A stretch of DNA of 39,007 bases from Chara braunii (Eukaryota; Streptophyta; Charophyceae; Charales; Characeae): positions 1,386,198 to 1,425,204 of the forward strand of contig BFEA01000102.1 of assembly GCA_003427395.1 (NCBI GenBank). The letters run 5' to 3'. The translations under genes were made by a program, and so were the position numbers. Below the pieces are notes generated by a model. The model was given only the letters and a program-made list of their open reading frames with translations. It did no database searches and was not told where the DNA came from. This document shows, piece after piece, positions 30,870-39,007 of the stretch. Position 1 is the first letter of the stretch. Every line of letters starts with the position of its first letter.

Positions 30870-32360
30870 GATTTGATCATCGCAGCAGTGCTGTTTGCCG
30901 CCACGGTGATTCTCCCCCCCCCCCCATTACTTCTCGTACCTCATTTAGAGCGGTGGCGACTGTTGCTGCAGTCGCGACTGTCGTGACCATAACCCTCATC
31001 TCAACAATTTACCATGATTCCAAAAGAACCTGGCCGCGTTGACGACCAGGTGCATTCATGAGTTACGAGAGGGAAAAAGATGAGGATTATGGTGTAGGAG
31101 TACCTACCTGGTCCTGGCAATGGTCTACAAGGTCGAAGCCTTCATGTACTCCGGCTGTTGTTGTCGATGTCAGCCGGATACATTGTTTGTTCGTAGGCTG
31201 TTAGTAGATGTGCAGTAGTAGCTCGGACGCTAAGCATAAAGAAAAAAAGGAGGAACTGCTACTGCCCTTAGGCCTGTTGCCACATTTTGAGTTCTTGCTC
31301 AACTACAGTATACTCGGGTTTTTTTGTCGAGTTTCACTGGGCTCGCTGCCATGCGCTTGTATGCACGAGTTCGTGTCGTATTGAGTGGCCTGTGCTAGCA
31401 CGATGATGCTGCTGAGCCCGTGCCGCATGCACGATGCCGCGTTGAGAAATAGTTTTGTGTTGTTGAGAAGTCGCAAGGCTCATTGCGCACCATCTTACCG
31501 CTATAGTGTCGCCGCTGTTCGGAGCTGTAGTTTTACGTGTCACTTGCTGTGCATATGTTGCGTATTGACAGTTCTCGTTGTGCACCGCTGTAGAGCCTTG
31601 CTGCTACTTATTATGGCTATGTACTTGTTGCATTCTCGCCTGTATTTGAATAGAGCAGAGGAGGGGGTGTGCTCTATTTGAACGAGGTCTTCTCTAGGCT
31701 GCGTTACTGTAGTTTAGTTTGGGACAGGAGTTGTGTGACGTGAGGGGATAGCCATGCTTGTAAGGGGGTCATCATTGCGATCTGGAGGTTCGTCAGGAGG
31801 GGCTGTTTCAACAATTTGACTTCAGCTTGACCATCTTATTGGGATTATTGGCCGTCATTGCGGGACCCTCAGACGCAAGAAGGTTTCAAGGCCCTCTCCT
31901 GGGAGTTGAGTCTGTCCCTCTCTTGTATCTCGAGCATCTGAAACCCCTCACCTCTGCCCTTCTTACTCTAAGTCCAGTCCAGTTCTGAGAGGAAGGCGGC
32001 AAGCGGGATTGCAACCCGTAGGACCGCAACAAGACTCTGTGGGGAGTCAGCCCACCGATTGCGGGAGCTCTGCCGGAACTCAGGAGGAGTTCTGGAAGCA
32101 GGGAACTGAGAGGTAACTATTGCTTTCCTTCTATAAACCCAGTATAACCCTTACTTGTATTCATTATTATGTTTGACTGAGTATGTTGCCTATCTCCCTA
32201 TTTTGACTTTCAGTTTGACCTTCAGGACACAATCCAGACTAAGTAAATGAATGATTGTGCAAAATCAGTTTCAGTTTTATTGTTTGACTCAAAGAAGATT
32301 GTGGGATTGCATCTGGGGGAAAGGTGGGAGGAAGGCAGTATTGCATGTGTCTGGCCGGGT
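30870..32360. other. No gene seen; possible short intron-like segment
   Basis: Mixed-composition DNA with a C run at 30917-30926. The open frame 31385-31681 is Leu/Cys-rich without family resemblance. At 32113-32213 an AG|GTAACT...TTTTGACTTTCAG| layout, with a TTGACTGA branch-like word, would make a 101-bp intron just upstream of the hairpin array, if a transcript exists. This is suggestive only. Confidence 0.25.
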
Positions 32361-32370
32361 CAACCAAAGG

Positions 32371-33039
32371 TTGGGCCAGTTCCATAAGTTTGGGAAGGCC
32401 AAGTGCTATGTTTATTTTGAATTGCCTGGAGAACCAGATATGTTCCATAAGTTTGGGTGGTCTGGTTGCTCTGATTTGTCAGGGCTGAATGTGAATGACT
32501 TTTCGGGGACCAAGCATGTTCCATAAGTTTGGGTGGCTTGGTCGCCTTGTTTACTTTGGGTTTTCCTTCAGTTTCTTCCTGCTTTGGCTTCGAGAGAAAT
32601 GAACCAGACTGAGGACCAAGACATGTTCTATAAGTTTGGGTGGTCTTGGTCTAATGCCACACACATGCTAGAACCAGAAGACTATAACTTGACTATATTT
32701 TACTACTATTCTATCTATGAACAGGCTAGTCAGACAGGGTTCCATAAGTTTGGGTGGTTTGACTATAGCCTATCACCAACTGAAGAAAGTACTAATTAAG
32801 AATAAACTTGCGGTAAGAAGGAGCAGGCTGGACCTCGATCTAAGATGATCGGTTCAGTTATATGCTACCTCAAAAGACTAAGTGAAGGTAATTATATAAA
32901 GTTGGGATACTTAAACATTTCAGGGCGACTAGGATGACCTAGTCATATGCCCAAAGAAGAGAAAAGTTGTTGTGCCCTGTGTTTGTGTATACTCCATGGT
33001 TGAGTTAGACATGTTCCATAAGTTTGGGTGGTCTAGCTT
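32371..33039 (+). ncRNA. Array of six hairpins with conserved loop and covarying stems
   Basis: A 19-21-nt core close to ATGTTCCATAAGTTTGGGTG occurs six times, at 32378-32396, 32440-32459, 32516-32535, 32623-32642, 32736-32756 and 33011-33030. Each is enclosed by complementary arms whose sequence differs between units: TTGGgCC/GGCCAA, AACCAGAT/GTCTGGTT, GACCAAGC/GCTTGGTC, GACCAAGAC/GTCTTGGTC, TAGTCAGAC/GTTTGACTA, GAGTTAGAC/GTCTAGCTT. Non-Watson-Crick stem pairs are all G-U on the plus strand. Inside the core, CCA and TGG can pair; unit 4 has CTA, which keeps pairing by wobble. Four units lie in one reading frame (32251-32799, one stop) and two do not, so a repeated peptide is not the constraint. 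Function unknown. Confidence 0.75.
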
Positions 33040-33220
33040 TATGCCTTATGTAAGCTGGGTATAAAGGGGACAAATCAATTGAAAGCTTACGAACTATTGT
33101 TTTGTTCAGCGCCATGCTGCTGGCGATGAATCAAGTGTTTTTTTCGTACCGTGCTCTCCGGTGGGTATTGTGAATCGTCATGTAGCATTTGTCAGGCCGT
33201 CCGTCGAAACAGTGTGACTT

Positions 33221-33358
33221 CACATTTTTTTGGGGGGGTTGTGCAGGTTATGTTGTAAGTATGGCTCAGTTTTAAATTTTTAGTTGGTTCACATTTTTTT
33301 GGGGGGGTTGTGCAGGTTATGTTGTAAGTATGGCTCAGTTTTAAATTTTTAGTTGGTT
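33221..33358 (+). repeat. 69-bp perfect tandem duplication
   Basis: CACATTTTTTTGGGGGGGTT at 33221 and 33290 starts two identical units running through TTAAATTTTTAGTTGGTT. Apparently very recent, or an assembly duplicate. Confidence 0.95.
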
Positions 33359-33539
33359 CTAATGATCCCATATTTTTTCTCGTTTGTGGGAATTGTCTAA
33401 ATTTAATGGGTTACGTTGTTGTAAACGTAAGGATTTGTAATATTGGCGAGATTGGTTTCTCGTTGTTTAGGTAGGCTGTGGGGTTCTACCTTGAAGTAGG
33501 TAAACATTCTTATTTATTTGTTTGTGCATAAACTTCCAT

Positions 33540-33830
33540 AAAGGTTTATTTTTTCACTTATTTTTTTTTATTTTTTTTTTATTTTGTATTATTATTATTT
33601 ATTATTATCCTTAATTTTACTTATGTATTTTTAGTATTTTTTACCTATTTATTTAATTTGATTTATTTATTATTTATTATTTTATTATTTTGTACATTTA
33701 TTTACTTATTTTTATCTATTAATTTTATTTATTTAGTTATTAATTAATTTTATTATTTATTTATTAAATTTTATTTGTTTTGTTATTTAAGTAGTATTAA
33801 CTTATTTTTTATCTTTTGAAAAAAAAGTTT
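33540..33830. repeat. TTTATT-rich low-complexity tract
   Basis: Nearly pure A/T, dominated by TTTATT and TTATTT words. No coding content. Confidence 0.9.
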
Positions 33831-33852
33831 GGGGGGAAAATGGCTATGGGTT

Positions 33853-33853
<1 letters not shown>

Positions 33854-33899
<46 letters not shown>
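33854..33899. repeat. (GT)n microsatellite
   Basis: About 22 perfect GT units. Confidence 0.97.
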
Positions 33900-33900
<1 letters not shown>

Positions 33901-33959
33901 GGTTGCCCAACTGTAATGATCGCTTGCTCTGTGTTCCTTCATGCATTGGATATGGGCGG

Positions 33960-34985
33960 GCCATGGCATACCAGCAAATGCAGCAACTGCAACTTCATGT
34001 GCAGCTGCAATGTCAGGGAGATTTGACTGCAAGTGGACTGCAATGGCAGCCGCTGGTTCGACCTCAACTTCAACTACAAGATCAACTGCAAGATCAACTC
34101 AACTTCTCCGAGTTTGGCCATAGCTGAGATGCCAGAGAGACTTAACTGCAAGGGGACTGCAATTGTAGCTGCAGGTTCGCTTGCAACTTCGACCTCAACT
34201 TCAACCTCAACTTCCAACTTCAAGTTCTGCGAGCTTTTCAACTTTGCAACTCCTGCGAGCTTATCTTATGCGGATGCAACTGCAGATGTGATGTCAGAGA
34301 GTCTTCAGTACAAGTGGACTGCAAACGCAGTTGCAGGTGAATTGCAACTTCAACTGCAAGATCAACTTCAACTACTCTGAGATCACAGTCTCTGAGTTCA
34401 ACTGCAGCTGTCAGAGAGACTGAGCTGCAACTGCAGTTGTCAGAGAGACTGAGCTGCAATTGCAACTGTAACTGCAACTGTCGGACAGACTGGACTGCAA
34501 CTGCTATTGCAACCTGTCAAAGAGACTGAACTGCAACTGCAGCTGTCAGAGGGACTGCACTGCAACTGCTATTGCACCTGCCAAAGGGACTGAACTGCAA
34601 CTGCAGCAGTCAGAGGGACTGAACTGCAACTGCAGCTGTCAGAGGGACTGAACTGCAAGTGCACCTGTCAAAAAGACTGAACTGGGACTCCAACCGCGGC
34701 TGTCAGAGAGACTGAACTGCAACTGNAGCAGTCAGAGGGACTGAACTGCAACTGCATCTGTCAGAGGGACTGGAACTGCAACCGCAACTGCAACTGCTGC
34801 AGTCAGAGGGACTGAACTGCACCTGCAGCAGTCAGAGGGACTGAACTGCAACTGCAGCGGTCAGCGGGACTGAACTGCAACTGCAGCATTCAGAGGAACT
34901 GAACTGAACTGCAACTGCAACTGCAGCTGCAGCTGCAGCTGCGGGTTCAACTTCAAGTTCAACTTCGACTGCAACTGCAGTGAAC
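33960..34985. repeat. CAACTGCA-rich satellite with 29-bp core unit
   Basis: The region is built from AACTGC/AACTTC hexamers. From about 34390 to 34900 these are organised into units such as TCAGAGGGACTGAACTGCAA + CTGCAGCAG (29 bp), some expanded by extra AACTGC hexamers. One N lies at 34726. The flanks (33970-34380, 34930-35030) are looser CAACTTCAACT-type repeats. The many CTGCAG and CAGCTG words make it strongly self-complementary. Open frames across it reflect the hexamer period. Confidence 0.85.
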
Positions 34986-35159
34986 TTATGCTGCCCAACT
35001 GCGACTGCAAGTGGATTTGCAACTGCACGTGCAGGTAGAGAATTTTATTTCAACTTCAGAACTTCTGCGTGTTTGTCCTTGACTTGCCCTCAACTTCTGC
35101 AAGACCATACATTATTTGAGACCATACATTATTTGAGTTCAACTAGAACCAGCTGTGAT

Positions 35160-35480
35160 CGCAGCGCTAACTTCGAATCCGTCTTCCTTGTGAGTTCAAT
35201 TGCGACTTCAAACCTTCAAACCTTCAAACCTTCAGACTTCAGACTTTGATGTCATCCTAAGAGAATCTCCAACTTCAACTGCACATGAGAACGTGACGTC
35301 AGCTTTGACTTCATTGAGTTCATTAAGCCCGTTGAGTTCGCCATCGACTGCAACTGGGACTTGCAAACGACGATGTTGATCACCAACTGCAACTGGGAAC
35401 TGCAAGTGGGTTGACGTAACATCATGACCTATGCCATTTTCAATTTCCTGCAGAAATTGTATATTTTGCAATAACAAACC
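35160..35480. repeat. Inverted-repeat partner 1 (with 37210-37500)
   Basis: CTGCAACTGGGACTTGCAAA and CGACGATGTTGATCACC here resemble the reverse complement of 37419-37465. The CTTCAAACCTTCAAACCTTC run at about 35207 mirrors TGAAGTTTTGAAGTTTTGAA at about 37257. Diverged; boundaries approximate. Confidence 0.45.
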
Positions 35481-35756
35481 TTGCCCCTAAAAAAAGTATC
35501 CGGCAGCCACAGTAGAGCATCAATAAATCTCAGCCAGTGATTCATCTGGCTTTCACCTTTATTGTTTTTTTTTTTCCCCTCTGGCTTTCAGCAATTCATC
35601 AGTTGAGATCGCAAAATGACATCAAAGATTCAAAATTGAAAATACGTGTCCATTGCCTATGCAATTACAGGCTTTTTTACAGCACAAATAATATGCCCTA
35701 CCGGGCGAAGAAAGCAATTCATATGAACTCACTCTCTCCTTCGATTACTAAAAGGC

Positions 35757-35850
35757 CCATCGTCCTCGTGAGCTTGAATTCACTACCGTCTTCGCGCAAA
35801 CTAAGGAATACAATGAGGTCTTTCAGAAAATACAAAGGCTAACTTCCTAA
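35757..35850 (+). repeat. Direct-repeat partner 1 (with 37092-37190)
   Basis: CGTCCTCGTGAGCTTGAATT, CACTACCGTCTTCGCGCAAA, CTAAGGAA and AAAGGCTAACTTCC correspond to CCTCCTCATGAGCTGCAATT, TGCTACCTTCTCCTCATAAA, CCAAGGAA and AAAGACTAACTTTCC at 37092-37190. A dinucleotide repeat lies beside each copy: CA after this one, GA before the other. Confidence 0.55.
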
Positions 35851-35867
35851 GCGCTACTCAAACCACC

Positions 35868-35932
<65 letters not shown>
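35868..35932. repeat. (CA)n microsatellite
   Basis: About 32 perfect CA units. Confidence 0.97.
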
Positions 35933-35934
<2 letters not shown>

Positions 35935-35936
<2 letters not shown>

Positions 35937-36750
35937 AGTTTTATGTCGGTCAGTCCTTTTCCTGTTGTCTGTCCTCCCTCTGATTTTTTCCCAAGTATTT
36001 CTGTGTGCCCAACTGAGCACCCTTAAGTAGTGCCAAATAGTCGGTGGTTCCTCGTTTGGAGCGCCTACTGCACTCGTAGGGGGGCCGCTCGGTTCGGGAT
36101 GTCTTTGTCGCCTGTGGGTGATGACGGATGCTCATTGGAGTGTCTCCCTGGCTCAGTGGGTGGTGGGACCAACAGTCTGCGGGGTTCAATCGTGATGTGA
36201 GTAGGTTGTGTGCCGCTTTGCTCCGTATTGGATGTGTGGACGGCCTCGTCTGCGCTCCGCCTCTGCCCTGCTGCCTGTCCCACTTGCTTCGCATGTGATT
36301 CTTTGCAGGTTGCTGTGTTCGCTGTGTGATGTGGCCGTGTTGGTGGTGTTGACTTGGCTTTGCTGCTCCGCTACCTTGCTGCCCTTCTGCTGGTTGTGCC
36401 TTCCGTGTTTGCTGCCTGCGGGCCTTGTTGGATGGTTGCCTTGTTGCTGGTGCCTTGTGCTTCGCTCCAAGGTTGCTGAGCTGCTGGTACGCTCGCCCTG
36501 TCGTCCCTTGCAGTGTGGTTGCCTTGTTTGTGTTGTCTTGTGCTTCAGTACACGGTTGCCGCGCTGCATGTCCTGCGTGCCATGTCATTCCTTGCAGTCG
36601 TTTTTGGCGTTGTGCAGCCGTGTTGCCCATACCGTGTTGCCTGGTGCTCCACAGGGTTGCTGCCCACTGCTATGCTCCGCTTGGGGACAGTCTGCCTTCA
36701 ACAAGGGTCAAAGGGTTCATGACCCAAACCACAAAATACGGAGATTCCGC
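35935..36750. other. No gene supported; sequence leading to the hammerhead ribozyme
   Basis: G/T-rich on the plus strand. The long frames here (minus 35950-36630, plus 36208-36798 and 36425-36988) have biased composition (Gln/Arg/His or Cys/Leu/Val-rich) and overlap on both strands, so I do not call them. Variants of TTGCCTTGTTTG/TTGCTG and GTGCTTCGCTCC/GTGCTTCAGTAC recur near 36430-36600, suggesting internal decayed repeats. Confidence 0.35.
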
Positions 36751-36806
36751 AGATTGTCGAGGGTTCAGCCTCCTGATGAGTCGGTGCAACTCCGATGAAA
36801 CAATCT
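36751..36806 (+). ncRNA. Hammerhead ribozyme, open stem III type
   Basis: All three core segments and stems are present. Stem III AGATTG (36751-36756) pairs with CAATCT (36801-36806). The cleavage triplet GTC ends at 36758. Stem I is GAGG (36759-36762) with CCTC (36769-36772), loop GTTCAG. The CTGATGA box is at 36773-36779. Stem II is GTCGG (36780-36784) with CCGAT (36792-36796), loop TGCAACT, and the GAAA box is at 36797-36800. Loop I GTT can pair with loop II AAC, as loop-loop contacts do in natural hammerheads. Predicted cleavage follows C36758. In plants this type occurs in retrozyme LTRs. I did not find a second intact copy, PBS or LTR pair here. Confidence 0.85.
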
Positions 36807-36987
36807 TGTTATCATCAGTTTTTATTTTTTTTCAGTTCTCGTCTTTTGATCTACTGTTGTTGCTTTCACTGACTTGTGCTGTCCATCTCCCTGCTCGCCT
36901 CACCCTTGCCCTCAAGCCTATGTCTATGTCTTCCGTGGGTACTACTTGTTTCTCAGCTCACTGTCTTTGCCTCATCCTATCGTGTTG

Positions 36988-36989
<2 letters not shown>

Positions 36990-37076
<87 letters not shown>
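36990..37076. repeat. (GA)n microsatellite
   Basis: About 43 perfect GA units. Confidence 0.97.
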
Positions 37077-37078
<2 letters not shown>

Positions 37079-37091
37079 CATTTGTATGAAA

Positions 37092-37500
37092 CGTGTCCTC
37101 CTCATGAGCTGCAATTTGCTACCTTCTCCTCATAAACCAAGGAAAACTAAAACATCTTTATGCGCAAAGACTAACTTTCCAATTCAAAGAGGCTGTACTT
37201 CCTAATTCAGCTCGCAGCTACACTTTTCTGGTCGAAATTGCAATTTTATAAAGTTTGAAGTTTTGAAGTTTTGAAGTTTGAACTAAGTTTGACGTTTTCG
37301 CAGTGAAATTGCAGTTGCAGTTCACGTAATTAAAAACAGTTGACAGTGAGCTCAAGTCAAAGGAACTTAAAGAAAAGTTGGATCCTATCTGAGATCACAG
37401 TCGCCGATTGCACCCCCCCCACTGCAGTCGACGCTGAGCATCGTCGTTTGCAGATCGCAGTTGCAGTTGAAGAGGATCATAACGAACTTCAAGAAGTTGA
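37092..37500. repeat. Repeat partners 2 (direct to 35757-35850; inverted to 35160-35480)
   Basis: The left part (37092-37190) is the direct partner and the right part (about 37250-37470) the inverted partner described at those entries. A three-fold TTTGAAGT/TTTTGAAGT run sits at 37254-37280. Confidence 0.45.
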
Positions 37501-37559
37501 TTACCTGAGGTCGCCTGCGTATTGTCGAGAGGAAGTTGGAGCTATTCGAGGGGGCTGAC

Positions 37560-38183
37560 TACATCCAAATGATCTTTCACGGTTTCACCAGAGTTCTGAA
37601 AATCTTGGTCACGTCGCGTATGGAATAGCAAATGGCATATAATAGGCCTTGTCCAGACACTAAATGGGGGACCTTGATTTTTTATTTAGTCAAAAAAACT
37701 TTTGGCAAAACTTTCAAGGCTACTTTTGCAGCAAGAAGCGAATCTGTTGTTTCGGAATCACAACAACTCCTGAGTTCTCAAGAGGCTCTGCTGTCAGAGT
37801 TCTTGAAACAACATGAATTACATAGTATTAGTTTGCATTCAAGTACGCAAATGATTGGAGAATCATGTATAAACGATATGATTACACGCTAGTTCAAGGC
37901 ACCAATACTTCTACTCCTTCCAGTAGTCATCCCCTCTCGGTCCTATGCTACCTCCACTCCTCTGCTCATTAGCCTCCTCGATGACCTCTGTGGTTATTAC
38001 TGGTTAACCTAATTTTCCGGCTCCTCCTCTTCTCACTTCCTCTTCAACTTCACCTGCTCCTCACTCTCTGCTCCTCACTCTCCATTCTGCTCATCCTTTA
38101 TTACCTCTTTCCTTGCATCTGTATGTCCCTTTTTGCCTTTCTACGCCACAACCCGCCACTCCCTGCTTCCTTCTCTGCCTGTT

Positions 38184-38190
<7 letters not shown>
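37560..38190. other. No gene seen
   Basis: AT-rich to mixed, becoming C/T-rich (CTCCTC words) from 37910. The 86-codon frame 37632-37892 has no recognisable domain. Confidence 0.4.

Positions 38191-38255
<65 letters not shown>
38191..38255. repeat. (TC)n microsatellite
   Basis: About 32 perfect TC units. Confidence 0.97.
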
Positions 38256-38260
<5 letters not shown>

Positions 38261-38299
38261 GCATACTGCGCAGCCACACGGGCCTGCAGGGCCCGGCCA

Positions 38300-38470
38300 G
38301 CGTTCTCAGCCTAAAAGCCTGAAAACAAGGGCTTTCAGGCCCTGTGTCGTTTCAGCCTGAAAGCCTGAAAACGAGGGCCTTCAGGCCCTATGTTGTTTCA
38401 GCCTAAAACAGGGCCTTCCAGGCCCTGAGTCTTTTCAGCCTGAAACGGAGGGCCATTTTCGGGCCCTCAT
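38300..38470. repeat. Four about 46-bp tandem units with nested hairpins
   Basis: TTCAGCCTGAAA-like words start units near 38304, 38350, 38397 and 38434. Each unit contains two short inverted repeats, TTTCAG-cct-GAAA-type and AGGGCC-ttc-AGGCCCT-type, so a transcript would fold into serial hairpins. Confidence 0.7.
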
Positions 38471-38754
38471 AAGATCAACCTGCCCTGACACTCAGGCACC
38501 AAACCAGGGTTTTAGGAACAGGCTATTTTTGGCCTGTTCCCACGACAGCATCAGCAGGAGCTGCAGCGCCAGACCCTGGCGCATTTTGGCATTGGCAAGA
38601 GCAGCCTCCTGGACTGCCCCGCCCTGCAACTGCAGGCAGTCGGAGGCAGACAGGAGGCAGGCCGAGGTAGTACATAGGGAGTTCCCATGCACTTCATGGG
38701 CAGGCAGAAGGCAGTGAGTAGTCTTCAGGATTCGGCAGCAGCACTCTGGAGGAG

Positions 38755-38860
38755 CGCTGCAGGAGTAGCTTTAGCGCTAGCAGTAGTCTTCAGCGCTGGG
38801 CGCTAGTAGCTGTAGTGGTAGTCTTCAGCACTGGGCGCTGGTAGGAGTAGAGTAGAGTTG
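38755..38860. repeat. Short tandem repeat built on TAGTCTTCAGCGCTGGGCGC
   Basis: GTAGTCTTCAGCGCTGGGCG at about 38782 and GTAGTCTTCAGCACTGGGCG at about 38820, each followed by CT-GTAG. A weaker unit lies just upstream. The stretch 38470-38755 is unassigned. Confidence 0.7.
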
Positions 38861-38970
38861 GAGAGAGAGATGGCTGGCGGAGGCCAGGGAGACTTACCTG
38901 TGGCGCCATAGCTCCAGCTTCATCTTCGAGGTACCTGCATCAAGGCGCCAACTTCACAGGTTAGTACTGG

Positions 38971-38973
<3 letters not shown>

Positions 38974-39007
<34 letters not shown>
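38974..39007. repeat. (GA)n microsatellite at window end
   Basis: GA run continuing to the last base; may extend beyond. Confidence 0.95.

Noticed and set aside
32251-32799. Repeated FHKFGW peptide as a possible peptide-hormone precursor
   Set aside because: Four of the six core repeats share a frame, but the third and sixth are shifted, one stop interrupts the frame, and the complementary arms explain the conservation better as RNA.
35950-36630. 226-codon minus-strand frame and overlapping plus-strand frames
   Set aside because: Biased composition (Gln, Arg, Thr, Ala on one strand; Cys, Leu, Val on the other), no domain, and no codon preference favouring either strand.

Overview
This is eukaryotic, repeat-dominated DNA with no intact host protein-coding gene that I can support. 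A plant or streptophyte-alga nuclear genome fits best. The reasons are a Ty3/gypsy LTR element with a tRNA-iMet-type primer binding site, a plant-style LINE (zinc knuckle, APE endonuclease, RT, C-terminal zf-RVT-like region), a hammerhead ribozyme of the open-stem-III type, and a fragment matching mitochondrial cox1. The species cannot be fixed from sequence alone.

Layout. Positions 1-560 are a left flank carrying one copy of a dispersed repeat whose second copy lies at 28255-28562. Positions 561-26867 are one old, nested LTR-retrotransposon locus. The two LTR copies differ at about 9 of 100 positions in a stretch I compared. The 3' LTR copy (24472-26867, about 2.4 kb) is uninterrupted and serves as an empty-site reference for the 5' copy (561-14625). 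By that comparison the 5' LTR was split by a 10.87-kb LINE (1572-12439, with poly(A)) and by a 788-bp minus-strand retroposon (12686-13473) with a 14-bp target duplication. Both LTRs carry the same unusual open reading frame, intact only in the 3' copy. The internal region (14626-24471) reads PBS, gag with CCHC knuckle, protease, RT, RNase H, a PHD-like zinc finger, integrase, then extra 3' ORFs and microsatellites. It is broken by stops, frameshifts, a cox1-like fragment, a tandem RT duplication and a small TIR DNA transposon.

Positions 26868-39007 are non-coding and rich in simple repeats, but hold several RNA-like structures: a U6 snRNA relative with an expanded GA tract in the ACAGAGA region (27917-28014), a four-unit divergent repeat with a hairpin in each unit (30115-30860), an array of six hairpins with a nearly invariant 20-nt loop and covarying stems (32371-33039), and a full hammerhead ribozyme (36751-36806) with a decayed relative on the other strand (27085-27130).

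The most novel-looking signal is the six-hairpin array. The stem sequences differ between units, yet the arms stay complementary, and every non-Watson-Crick stem pair is a G-U wobble on the plus strand. This points to a selected plus-strand RNA structure with a conserved loop, whose function I cannot name.
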